Shown: piece by piece, positions 48,129-56,837 of the stretch
Position numbering within the stretch: position 1 is the stretch's first letter
How the letters are laid out: each line of letters starts with the position of its first letter
Assembly: GCA_937907165.1 (NCBI GenBank)
Contig: CALCUH010000072.1
Location: forward strand, 1-64,000
Direction: 5' to 3'
Length of the DNA: 64,000 nucleotides
DNA from: an uncultured Bacteroidales bacterium
GTDB lineage: Bacteria; Bacteroidota; Bacteroidia; Bacteroidales; Paludibacteraceae
Notes under the pieces: model-generated
Database searches by the model: none
What the model saw: only the letters and a program-made list of their open reading frames with translations
Told to the model about the DNA's origin: nothing
Position numbers and translations under genes: made by a program

Positions 48129-49127
48129 TTATGACACTGTGATAGTAGCTGTATCGCCAGAGAAATTCGGAGCAGATACTTCGGCATTCGGCGTACCGCT
48201 TACTGAAATAGTAGCAGAGCTTCCAGAAAAGCTTGCGGTATAACTGCTCGGAACCGCTATATTTCCAGTAACAAGTCTGACTGCTGTACCTTCAAAATCT
48301 GGGGCGGAAACATCACCGTCAGCAGTCGTTGTACCGCCGATTTGAACTTTTGTTCCGCTGAAATTGGGCTGAGACGCCTGATACGCTGCGTCGCCACTCT
48401 TAACAGTTTGTGCAGAACCTTTTGTTGGGAGAGTTCCCTGATTAAATCCGATTGTAAGTGTTTCGCCTGACACAGTGGTCGTTAATGACGGAAGTGTTCC
48501 AACATCAGTAATGGAATGGACCGTGGTTGTTGCACCAGCGGTCTTAACTGAGATTGTCGGGGCTGATACCTGCCCTTTCGGTTCGTAATTTCCGGTAGCG
48601 CTTTCTTCCACTGTTATGTCCAAATCACTAGGTATGCCGGTAAATTGCGGCTGTGTGATTTCGCCATTCGGAGTATACGTTGCCGTACCGCTTGCTGTGG
48701 TAACAGTTGCCGTCTTGTTTTCGGTGGTGTTTGTTGTAACCGATACATTTCCACTTGGCTCATACGTGCCGGTAAACGTTGTAGATTTACCAGTAAATGT
48801 AGGCTGCGAAATGTTACCAGTTGGTTTATAGGTTCCAGATGCCGTATTCTTTCTTGCAAGGTCTCCGAGTCCGGACATATCGCCGAACTCATGCCATTTG
48901 GTGCCATCGAAGACGAATTCTTTCTTGCCATAAAAGACTGCATCTTGATTCTGAGCGGTATACGATGAACCGTTAACCGTAATGGGATTCGTTGTGGCTT
49001 CATCTACAAGTTCAGTTGTTGTTACGCCTACCAGATGAATACCACCAGCCGCCTGCTGTCTTGCAACTGCATCCTTAAGATCATAAGTTGTACCAGAGGG
49101 CAGCGTAATTTTCGAAATTTCAGCCAT
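48129..49127 (-). CDS. Repetitive tail fibre protein
   Basis: 332 residues from ATG 49127 after AAAAGGAG; a GTG is 9 bases earlier. After the anchor-like start (AEISKITLPSGTTYDLKDAV) come ten or more short units of the type GxVSxPxFSGxxxxxxG (for example GNISQPTFTGKSTTFTG and GEITQPQFTGIPSDL). The repeats suggest an extended beta shaft that can vary in length. Confidence 0.7.
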   Translation of the reverse strand: MAEISKITLPSGTTYDLKDAVARQQAAGGIHLVGVTTTELVDEATTNPITVNGSSYTAQNQDAVFYGKKEFVFDGTKWHEFGDMSGLGDLARKNTASGTYKPTGNISQPTFTGKSTTFTGTYEPSGNVSVTTNTTENKTATVTTASGTATYTPNGEITQPQFTGIPSDLDITVEESATGNYEPKGQVSAPTISVKTAGATTTVHSITDVGTLPSLTTTVSGETLTIGFNQGTLPTKGSAQTVKSGDAAYQASQPNFSGTKVQIGGTTTADGDVSAPDFEGTAVRLVTGNIAVPSSYTASFSGSSATISVSGTPNAEVSAPNFSGDTATITVS

Positions 49128-49142
49128 GATAAACACTCCTTT

Positions 49143-49649
49143 TTAATCAGTATAAAAAATTAAATTCTCATCGTCAAGATCAGACATTTTTAACGCAACT
49201 TTGTTATCCCATCGTTGACGATCAGATTCGGTAACACCTGTACTAAAGAAAGGAAGATCAATCACATAGGCATTCCCGTCTCCAATTTTCATAGCCGGAA
49301 TGTTTTTCCCGTCTTCTTTTCGATAGTCAGTATAAATATACAACCACCCAAGCTGTGAAGCAATTGAAGGTGACTGTGCCCATTCTTCTGTGGTTTTTGC
49401 TACAATAGGTACTTCATACGTACCAGAAATATCATGATACGTATCTCCAGTCCAATAGAATATTTGCCCCTCATCAGTAGCTATGTATAATATCTTTTGT
49501 GAACCACGATCAGGAAAATCATTCTTATATCCAAACCACAGCTCGCCGATTTGTTTTCTGGCGATACCGACGGTTCCTTGTATTGGAATCCGGTACGAGA
49601 TGTTTCCAGAAACGCTCTGATGCTGAATAATGCTTCCAGAAATATTCAC
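49143..49649 (-). CDS. Minor structural / fibre protein
   Basis: 168 residues with GELWFGYKNDFPDRG, YIATDEGQIFYWTGDTY and SDRQRWDNKV, a pattern of phage baseplate or fibre attachment proteins. It sits between fibre genes. Confidence 0.6.
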   Translation of the reverse strand: MNISGSIIQHQSVSGNISYRIPIQGTVGIARKQIGELWFGYKNDFPDRGSQKILYIATDEGQIFYWTGDTYHDISGTYEVPIVAKTTEEWAQSPSIASQLGWLYIYTDYRKEDGKNIPAMKIGDGNAYVIDLPFFSTGVTESDRQRWDNKVALKMSDLDDENLIFYTD

Positions 49650-49672
49650 AGCGTCACCTCCTTTTCATTTTA

Positions 49673-50353
49673 CTATCCGTCGTCTTCTATCGCGAACAGT
49701 CCATCCGTAATATAACGATGCCCGTTCACAACCATTGTTCTAAGATTCGGCGTATAGTCTTTGTTGTACGGCATCCATCCGGATTTTTCGGTATAAGATA
49801 GAGTATCATACGCAGAATTTGTGAACATTGGAGCGATTACAACTTGCATTCGCTCAGAGTGGTTCAGGTCAATAGTGCGAAACGGCAAAATATCGTCAAA
49901 CGTTATACAGTGTTGTCCTCGCCAATAGCCCTCATAGTTCGTGGTGTCGCTAAATGCAGTGACGATAACCAGTTTCCCAAGGTTGTTTCTGGTTATACGA
50001 ATCGGAAAATTATGGGAGGATAACGAACTCAATAAAAAGCCATTTGAACAACCAATACCGGACTCGATACCATAGTTGCTCGTCCCCAATTTTCGAGACT
50101 TATAACTTCCATCAGATATAAACGCATACACTTTATGAGAACCAGCTTCATAACTACCAGTAAAGTGTTCTACGGCAAACAGTAAGGCATCGTCGCTATT
50201 TCGTATTTCAAATCGGGTACACGTATGCGATGAATCATCAATACGTTCAACGTCCTCCAAAATCGAACAAGTCTCATCGCGCAAGAAGTTACATGATTCG
50301 ATAAAGTTTTTTAGTATCGTCAAATCGTTATTTATCTCAGCAATAATCGCCAT
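49673..50353 (-). CDS. Tail tip protein, FAIED module
   Basis: 226 residues. The C-terminal part (SYTEKSGWMPYNKDY, NGHRYITDGLFAIEDD) is shared with the 50570 product and, in its last residues, with the 52890 product. It is likely a knob or receptor-binding domain. The N-terminus is a coiled helix. Confidence 0.6.
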   Translation of the reverse strand: MAIIAEINNDLTILKNFIESCNFLRDETCSILEDVERIDDSSHTCTRFEIRNSDDALLFAVEHFTGSYEAGSHKVYAFISDGSYKSRKLGTSNYGIESGIGCSNGFLLSSLSSHNFPIRITRNNLGKLVIVTAFSDTTNYEGYWRGQHCITFDDILPFRTIDLNHSERMQVVIAPMFTNSAYDTLSYTEKSGWMPYNKDYTPNLRTMVVNGHRYITDGLFAIEDDG

Positions 50354-50560
50354 TTAATTCACCTCCTGCGGAATCCCGATATCTACAACATCAGTAATGC
50401 CCCATGCGAATTCCGATGCTGTAGAAATATCATAAGGTCGTATCTTACTACTTCCAGCTTGATCAAGTTTATATAAGGCATCCCAAATCGCTTGCTTTAT
50501 TTCGGAACCCACCTGAGAAGTTTCGATTGTATGGAGTTCTTCTGAAATATCAACAGCCAT
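50354..50560 (-). CDS. Short EEL-ALYKL module protein
   Basis: 68 residues. EELHTIETSQVGSEIKQAIW then DALYKLDQAG is the same helical module found in the 51431 product and twice in the 52890 product. Here it is encoded as a stand-alone gene just before the FAIED module gene. Perhaps a connector. Confidence 0.6.
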   Translation of the reverse strand: MAVDISEELHTIETSQVGSEIKQAIWDALYKLDQAGSSKIRPYDISTASEFAWGITDVVDIGIPQEVN

Positions 50561-50569
50561 ATCAGCACC

Positions 50570-51412
50570 TCAATCCTCTATAGCGAAATAGCTATCGGTT
50601 AGGTATCGTTTGCTGTTGATTGTAACCGCTTTTATAACCCCGTCTTGTGTTGAGCCAGATAGAAATCCGCTTTTTTCCGTGTATGACAGGACATCCCCAT
50701 CCGAATTGGTAAGCATCGGTATAACCTGATACGATGTATTATAACGGTTAGATATTGTAAACGTCTTGTACTCTGGAATATCGCCAAACGCTACGCAATG
50801 CAAACCGTTAATATAGCCCGCTGGAAGTCCATAAGCGGCTTCTGGCATAATGATTGCAAGTTTATCATTGTTTGTCTTTACGATTCTTATTATAAAAGGA
50901 CTGTAGCCTCTGACGTATTGTATAATAATGCCATTTGTGCAGGAATAACAGTACTTCACTTGAGCATTGTTGGATGATGATCCGCCAAAGGAAAACGCTA
51001 CGTAATCATCTGATGACGAATACAGCGTAAACATCCAGAAGTAAAGTGATTCCTTCATGGCGGTAAACACTTTATGATTATTTTCATCGAATATACGGAC
51101 TGTACATGCGTGGTAACTTCTAATGTTTGTTCCTGTTGTAACGGTATCGCTCTTAATATACATTTGTGATATCACGTCCCAAGTATAGGCCCGAACGTTC
51201 GATCCCTCAGTGACCAGATAGACGGTATTGTCTGACCCATCCTCTGGCAATTCGCCAACTGAGGCATATGTACCTGATGCGGGAAGAATTGTGGTAATGG
51301 TATCCCAATCGATATCGAGGTCTACCCAGCATCCAGATAAAAACTCAGTATCGATGAGCGCATCTCGAAACGCTTTAGGATCGTCATGGAGATCTGCCGA
51401 TTCTTTAATCAC
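50570..51412 (-). CDS. Tail tip protein, FAIED module
   Basis: 280 residues. A short helical start (MIKESADLHDDPKAFRDALI) leads to a carrier segment (ASVGELPEDGSDNTVYLVTE) and a C-terminal domain paralogous to the 49673 product (LSYTEKSGFLSGSTQDG, SKRYLTDSYFAIED). Likely fibre component. Confidence 0.6.
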   Translation of the reverse strand: MIKESADLHDDPKAFRDALIDTEFLSGCWVDLDIDWDTITTILPASGTYASVGELPEDGSDNTVYLVTEGSNVRAYTWDVISQMYIKSDTVTTGTNIRSYHACTVRIFDENNHKVFTAMKESLYFWMFTLYSSSDDYVAFSFGGSSSNNAQVKYCYSCTNGIIIQYVRGYSPFIIRIVKTNNDKLAIIMPEAAYGLPAGYINGLHCVAFGDIPEYKTFTISNRYNTSYQVIPMLTNSDGDVLSYTEKSGFLSGSTQDGVIKAVTINSKRYLTDSYFAIED

Positions 51413-51430
51413 TTTACATCACCGTCCTTA

Positions 51431-51646
51431 TCACACATTTTCAGTTTCTTCAACGATTCCGTGTTCTTGCAGTCTATCCAAGCCTAATAAGGCTTCATCC
51501 GCTACGCCGCAATCGAAACGCATTATTATGTCTCCGCCCCTAACTTGTGCTATTTTTGTAAGTGCTGACATAATGGCAGTTTTAACTGAAGATCCGCCTT
51601 GTTCATTCGCTATGGTTAGCAACTCTTGCTCGATATCTACTACCAT
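51431..51646 (-). CDS. Short EEL-ALYKL module protein
   Basis: 71 residues; EQELLTIANEQGGSSVKTAI then MSALTKIAQV is a diverged copy of the connector module. Stands before a FAIED gene like the 50354 gene. Confidence 0.6.
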   Translation of the reverse strand: MVVDIEQELLTIANEQGGSSVKTAIMSALTKIAQVRGGDIIMRFDCGVADEALLGLDRLQEHGIVEETENV

Positions 51647-51717
51647 TTTGATTCACCTCGATTAAACTTCAATCGCGAGCATATCGAATGTCATAATGAG
51701 AAGCGATAGCTCCACTA

Positions 51718-52440
51718 TTAGCTCATCCTCAACGCTTCCCAAGTCATCGGACCGCAGATACCATCAACATCGAGTCCGTTCTTGAGTTGGAAAGCAAGCA
51801 GAGCACCGAGTGTAACAAGACCGAAGTCGCCGTCGAGCTCATTCTTTCGCAGATAGCCTTTCTGGATCAGAGCTAGCTGAAGCCATCTTACAGAATCGCC
51901 TTTAGAACTCTCTTTGATAACCGGCATGCCTTCCGTCTTCGAGCGATGTTCAGCAGGAAGGTAAACGAAGCCGAGGAAGTGATATTCAGAACCAGCTCCT
52001 AGGTTTCCACTGCCAAACTCTCTATGATTAGTCCAGAACGGATTCTTGCAACCCCAGCCCGACTCACTCGTCAGGATCGAGCCGTCAGAGTAAATCTCTT
52101 CGATATTCGCAACGTGGCCTGCGCCATCACTAGGAACGCCTGCTTTTCCTTTAGACCAGACACAGATAGCTCCGAGATCCGGAATTACGCCGGTCTTGAG
52201 TTTCTGGGCTTTACCGGACGAGAGGAAGTCTTCTGCATTCGGCGGATAGGTGTAATAGACGAACTTACCAGTTCCGATATTCTCATTGAATCTTCCGGCA
52301 CTGTAGCCTACGCAGTTTGCGAGGACATTACAGCCAGGATCAGTGGGGCTTCCTACAATAGCGGTCGAGTATCCGCCTTTCGCTACAGTATTGTAGTACT
52401 TATTTTCCGCTTCGGGTTTCGTCGTTCTTTTCTTGAACAT
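51718..52440 (-). CDS. Endolysin, CHAP plus peptidoglycan-binding domain
   Basis: 240 residues from ATG 52440 after AAAGGAGG. A CHAP domain at about 20-165 has NCVGYSAGRFNE (Cys43) and GHVANIEEIY (His109); a PG_binding_1 domain at about 175-238 has KGDSVRWLQLALIQKGYL and DGDFGLVT. It cleaves peptidoglycan for lysis. No signal peptide, so it needs the adjacent holin. It overlaps the holin gene by 41 bases. Confidence 0.9.
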   Translation of the reverse strand: MFKKRTTKPEAENKYYNTVAKGGYSTAIVGSPTDPGCNVLANCVGYSAGRFNENIGTGKFVYYTYPPNAEDFLSSGKAQKLKTGVIPDLGAICVWSKGKAGVPSDGAGHVANIEEIYSDGSILTSESGWGCKNPFWTNHREFGSGNLGAGSEYHFLGFVYLPAEHRSKTEGMPVIKESSKGDSVRWLQLALIQKGYLRKNELDGDFGLVTLGALLAFQLKNGLDVDGICGPMTWEALRMS

Positions 52441-52864
52441 CTTCAGATTCCTCCTTTTTCTCATCAGAATCGCTTTTAAGTTGCTCTAAAAAGCTTTTTA
52501 GTTTGTTCGGATATGGTATAAACTTTCCTCCATTTTCCACTATACTCAGTCCCTCGTTGGCTATATAAAAGCCTATAGTCATGGTTCTAAGTGTTCCTGT
52601 CCCGCCGAATATTTGGCAGTCAAGTATGTTGGCTATGGCAACCATTACGAACATCATAATTTTCTTAGTAATTCCTTTGAAACCGATGTTACTATTCAAA
52701 TTATGGTTCTTGGTTGCGCCTATCATTCCAGTGATGTAGTCCAACACAACAAAAGCTATAAGTGTTTTCATATATCCGTCCCATGGGCCAAATAAGAAAT
52801 ATGCTAATCCGAAAATGAAAGCGGACAACATTTTTATAAATGACGATGACCAGTGTATATTCAT
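52400..52864 (-). CDS. Holin, phage_holin_4/Cph1 type
   Basis: 154 residues from ATG 52864. Three to four hydrophobic segments (FIFGLAYFLFGPWDGYMKTL, FVVLDYITGMIGA, MMFVMVAIANILDC) and GFKGITKK match the toxin-secretion/phage lysis holin family. The C-terminus is highly charged. It forms the membrane lesion that frees the endolysin. Confidence 0.85.
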   Translation of the reverse strand: MNIHWSSSFIKMLSAFIFGLAYFLFGPWDGYMKTLIAFVVLDYITGMIGATKNHNLNSNIGFKGITKKIMMFVMVAIANILDCQIFGGTGTLRTMTIGFYIANEGLSIVENGGKFIPYPNKLKSFLEQLKSDSDEKKEESEDVQEKNDETRSGK

Positions 52865-52889
52865 CAGTAACACCTCTAATCTGAAAATA

Positions 52890-53921
52890 TTAGTCTTCTA
52901 TGGCAAAACAGCCACTAACATACAAACGAGATGTTCCGAAATCAGTATATCCGGCGTTTACATTGTCAGTATCAACTCTTGTCAATGCGCAATATGAACC
53001 CTGAGCATAGCTTACGTCACCTTCAGATAACAATGCTGAAAGCACGAGTTGTGATGTTCTAGTCCATGATTGCGACAGACCATTCATATCTGAAAATTCA
53101 ACACCACTGCCAAAGGAAAACGTTCGTATGATATTGTACGGGTCAGTTATGTTTTCATGAACACGGTCTCCCATACCAAGTGATATCATATGTTCACCAT
53201 GGTTCGATTTGCATAACAATATGCGGTCTCGTCCAGTAGTGATTATTATTTTGTTGTTTGTAACATAGGTTTCAAAAGGCATGAGCATGGAATCGTCTAG
53301 AAGATATCTTATGGGCTTTTCTTCACTATAACGAACTGGAAATGTTACAGGTAAGTAGCTTAAGCCCGTGTATATTGTTATTTGATACCACCAGAAATAT
53401 CCATAAGGTTGATCCTCTGTGTAAGTAGCTGTATACCTGAAAAATTCGTTGTCTCCGACAAACACACTCAACGTTTTTTCGGTATCAGTTTCGGAATAAT
53501 TTACGGAATCAAACATTCCGGATGACGAGAGTATGCTAGCCAACGAGCTCAATGGATCATCGGAATCAAGGACTGTGATTTTTGATAAGTCCGATTCTGT
53601 AGTTGGCTCAGTGAGCTCCACAGTAAACGGTGCTAATCCTGTTATTACCGTCCTTGTTTGCTTATTCATCTTATGCAGCTTATAAAGTGCGTCGTGAATC
53701 GCTTTCTTGACCTCTTTACCGTATATGGAGGAATCGATGATTTGTAATTCTTCTTCGATACTTTCTGGATTCCAATTAACAGGGAGTCCACCAGACGCTT
53801 CTTCAACGCCATCATATGTATCATCACTCAGTTTCTTCAGTGCCTCATAAATCGGGTGCCGTATTTCAGACCCCCATCTTCCGGCACCAATATCTCTAAG
53901 CTCGTTTTTTATATTATTCAT
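52890..53921 (-). CDS. Tail fibre protein with two connector modules
   Basis: 343 residues. Two N-terminal copies of the connector module (ELRDIGAGRWGSEIRHPIYE at 6-25; EELQIIDSSIYGKEVKKAIH at 56-75, then DALYKL) and a large beta domain ending SRLYVSGCFAIED, the same tail as the other two FAIED proteins. It overlaps the hub gene by 4 bases. Confidence 0.65.
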   Translation of the reverse strand: MNNIKNELRDIGAGRWGSEIRHPIYEALKKLSDDTYDGVEEASGGLPVNWNPESIEEELQIIDSSIYGKEVKKAIHDALYKLHKMNKQTRTVITGLAPFTVELTEPTTESDLSKITVLDSDDPLSSLASILSSSGMFDSVNYSETDTEKTLSVFVGDNEFFRYTATYTEDQPYGYFWWYQITIYTGLSYLPVTFPVRYSEEKPIRYLLDDSMLMPFETYVTNNKIIITTGRDRILLCKSNHGEHMISLGMGDRVHENITDPYNIIRTFSFGSGVEFSDMNGLSQSWTRTSQLVLSALLSEGDVSYAQGSYCALTRVDTDNVNAGYTDFGTSRLYVSGCFAIED

Positions 53922-55918
53922 GTGATCCCTCCAATTTTAAGCATCGCGCTTATCTGTTCGGATTTATCATATCCGATTTCATACGTTTGTGACGATAGAT
54001 CATTAAACGGTATATTGCGCTGTTGCAACGGCGCTATGAGATTAGTGCCGTGAACTGAAGACAAAATACGAACAGGTTCAAGAATATCTGGACAGTCTCC
54101 CATATCATTACCAAGAAGAGCCAGGTCTAATGCACTTACATTGACCGTTGCTTCCTTCATTTGATCCACATACAAGTAATGCGCAGCCATACGTTCGAGT
54201 TCTGATGGCGACACAACATCAGTGCTGGTCAAAATCTTTTCGATTCGCCCATATCTCTGGATCAATGCATCATCTTGAACAAAATATCCGGATTTTGTAA
54301 AGGTCTTCGTCTTGCTATAATCAAGTGGGTCATAATGATACACGTACTCGCCATCAGATACTGCCTCGGGAACAATGTGTATATTGTTAGAATCAAGGTA
54401 TGATTTTGCTTGTGCCTTGTAAAATGTGTCAGATGCAAACACAGGAGCTGACGAATCATTAATCTTATCATACGTATGGGTTACGCTGTTCAAACGATAA
54501 TATGATTTATAATTTTCAGCCCAGTCGTACGGTTCAAATCGCAGAAGAGAAACAGTCGAATCAAGTACTCCATCGGCGATGCCCAATAACGTGATTGGTT
54601 CAGTTACGTTATCTGGTATTACTCTTGTTCGATGGATGGCCATATTAAGTTGTTCCTCAGAATATGGGAGATCAATTCCAGTGGCTTTAAAAGCACACAC
54701 ATTAAGATACAGAGGATATCCTCTTTGTGATTCAGGAACGGTAACCTTTGCAAATTCTATTGCTGATGGTGGTATTGTCGGATCAGTATTATCATCTGCT
54801 TTTTTTGACGAAAGAACCCATGCCGGGTTCGTTCCTAGCCGATTTTCTGTTATGACCCACATCGTAGTTCCGGCATACGCTTCCAATGAGGATACGTAAT
54901 ACACTTCTCCAGGTTGTACCTGAAGTGATTTATATTGGTCATCATGATCCGGAAGATCCTCGCTATGGGAATCCCAAACCCCAGTAGCTGAATATGAAGC
55001 TTCTTCGACATAGTCAAGCTGTTCATTTTCAGTGTTGATATGGATTCGAAAACCGTTTCCCCAAGCAAGTCCATCGGTATAGTCCTTGTCAGGCCCATAT
55101 ATGATTTCTCCAGTTTGCGGATCGATTACACATAGAGGAATTGACGCCCCAATGGCTGTATTTCCACTACTATAAATCGTTTTTCCTATCGGGAATATCG
55201 CATTTGCCATACCGGTTCCGTCAAGTTTCTTGGTGAAGTCCAGAAGATTCACTCCGAATTCTACCTTCGTGATGTCATTTTCCGAAACACTTGTGTCGTA
55301 TGTTGTGAACCAATCCAGATAAGCTATATCGTCATCATACCGTATTCTCATATGTCCGCCATACTGCTCGCGAAGGCGTTCAATCGATTCGATAGATGAC
55401 TCGTAGCCAAGTACGAATGGGTTATCAACAAATGCAGAATCCGGAACATCAATCATCCCGCACTGTATTTGGAAATCAGCAGAGCGATATTCGTTATGTT
55501 TGTCTAATATATACGTTACTATGGTTTTTGCGATATTGGTACTGGTAGCAGAGATGTCGAATACGTGAGGAATTTGCAAGCTGTCGTTCAGAAATGAATA
55601 TGCTCCTTCGGCATATACACTAAGTCGATTCTTGAAATCAGTCTCGACCGAGAGAAAACGACCAGTCCAAATAGTTTTTTTTACAGGATTAGCATATTCT
55701 ATTTTGATTTTGGTAAACATTTTTTCGATCTTGTAATCTGTTTCGTTACGTCTACCCCACGCCACGTTTGTTTGTGGAACGGTGGCTTCGAAAGACCCGG
55801 CAGCATCGCTTTCGAGATGTAATGTCGGGTCAATCAAAGCTAACTCTTCAACCGGAGAAGAAGTATCATATATGCACAGTCTGTCATTACCGTTTATAAT
55901 AGTGATAATGTATCTCAT
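53918..55918 (-). CDS. Tail-associated baseplate hub / prophage tail endopeptidase
   Basis: 666 residues. The N-terminal ~250 residues (LIDPTLHLESDAAGSFEATV, TIWTGRFLSVETDF, YILDKHNEYRSADFQI) fit the phage hub (Tal, Prophage_tail/Gp18-like) fold. The middle is beta-rich and the C-terminus may have a carbohydrate role. ATG 55918 follows GGGAGG. It would form the tail tip with the distal tail protein. Confidence 0.75.
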   Translation of the reverse strand: MRYIITIINGNDRLCIYDTSSPVEELALIDPTLHLESDAAGSFEATVPQTNVAWGRRNETDYKIEKMFTKIKIEYANPVKKTIWTGRFLSVETDFKNRLSVYAEGAYSFLNDSLQIPHVFDISATSTNIAKTIVTYILDKHNEYRSADFQIQCGMIDVPDSAFVDNPFVLGYESSIESIERLREQYGGHMRIRYDDDIAYLDWFTTYDTSVSENDITKVEFGVNLLDFTKKLDGTGMANAIFPIGKTIYSSGNTAIGASIPLCVIDPQTGEIIYGPDKDYTDGLAWGNGFRIHINTENEQLDYVEEASYSATGVWDSHSEDLPDHDDQYKSLQVQPGEVYYVSSLEAYAGTTMWVITENRLGTNPAWVLSSKKADDNTDPTIPPSAIEFAKVTVPESQRGYPLYLNVCAFKATGIDLPYSEEQLNMAIHRTRVIPDNVTEPITLLGIADGVLDSTVSLLRFEPYDWAENYKSYYRLNSVTHTYDKINDSSAPVFASDTFYKAQAKSYLDSNNIHIVPEAVSDGEYVYHYDPLDYSKTKTFTKSGYFVQDDALIQRYGRIEKILTSTDVVSPSELERMAAHYLYVDQMKEATVNVSALDLALLGNDMGDCPDILEPVRILSSVHGTNLIAPLQQRNIPFNDLSSQTYEIGYDKSEQISAMLKIGGIT

Positions 55919-56835
55919 CACAGCCTCCCAGGTCTGAAATCAAGATAGAATGTCGCGGGAAGAAGATTTCCTCCTGCGTCTTTAAATTTATTTTCGAACT
56001 GATACGAGATACTATATCCGGGAACTGGTCGTCCTACCGTGAACTGCGGATTGTAATGTTCGATAATGCTTATTCCTGATGATATGTCCTGTTTGTCATT
56101 TGACGAAAAGTACTCGAAATATTGTGTATTATCGCCGTTAAGTTTGTAAGAGAAAGACGGCAACTGATCTCCTATTGCGGTCCAATCAACTTCTCCGAGC
56201 ACTATGGCTTTAATTGTCGGAACCACGGGCATTATTCCAGTAAGAGGTGACGGTAATTCAACCAGCTCAGAAGTGGAACCACCATCTAGAGTCTTTATAA
56301 ACATATTTTTGTCAGGGATTATGCCATTTACAAAGTCAAATGGATTCCAGAGCCAATCATCAAATGCAGTTGTGAATAGCATTCGTTTGAAGGGGGCAAA
56401 ATCATAATCTATGACAATAGACGATGTTACTCGTTCCGAACGGAACTGGTTAACTGACAAACGTCCCTCATAAAACCAAGACGGTACATCTTTAAGAATG
56501 AGCCGTTTCTTAAACCCATGAATATCGTTCATTATTGTATCATAGGCGATATCCCAAGACCATCCTGTTTCAGATGTATCGACATAGAACTCTAGACTTC
56601 CGGCACGGTTATCATACAACGGATATCCAAGTAATGCATCAGTTAGGTCTACGGAACCATTAGTTCCTGGAATTTGTACAAGGTCAGTTTGAACTTTTGG
56701 AGGTGAGATGATTGGCACCTCTTTCGGAATAAGATGCCAATCTCTCCATGTATCGATATAATTGTTCTCGTCGAACTGATCGCTTATGGGGTCACCGACA
56801 AGTATGGAATGCTCACCACTGTAAGTAACTTGCAT
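55918..56835 (-). CDS. Distal tail protein (Dit)
   Basis: 305 residues from ATG 56835. PPKVQTDLVQIPGTNGSVDL, GSLEFYVDTSETGW and KRLILKDVPSWFYEGRLSVN are typical of siphovirus Dit proteins, which join tail tube and hub. It lies directly between tape measure and hub, the standard order. Confidence 0.85.
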   Translation of the reverse strand: MQVTYSGEHSILVGDPISDQFDENNYIDTWRDWHLIPKEVPIISPPKVQTDLVQIPGTNGSVDLTDALLGYPLYDNRAGSLEFYVDTSETGWSWDIAYDTIMNDIHGFKKRLILKDVPSWFYEGRLSVNQFRSERVTSSIVIDYDFAPFKRMLFTTAFDDWLWNPFDFVNGIIPDKNMFIKTLDGGSTSELVELPSPLTGIMPVVPTIKAIVLGEVDWTAIGDQLPSFSYKLNGDNTQYFEYFSSNDKQDISSGISIIEHYNPQFTVGRPVPGYSISYQFENKFKDAGGNLLPATFYLDFRPGRL

Positions 56836-56837
56836 TA

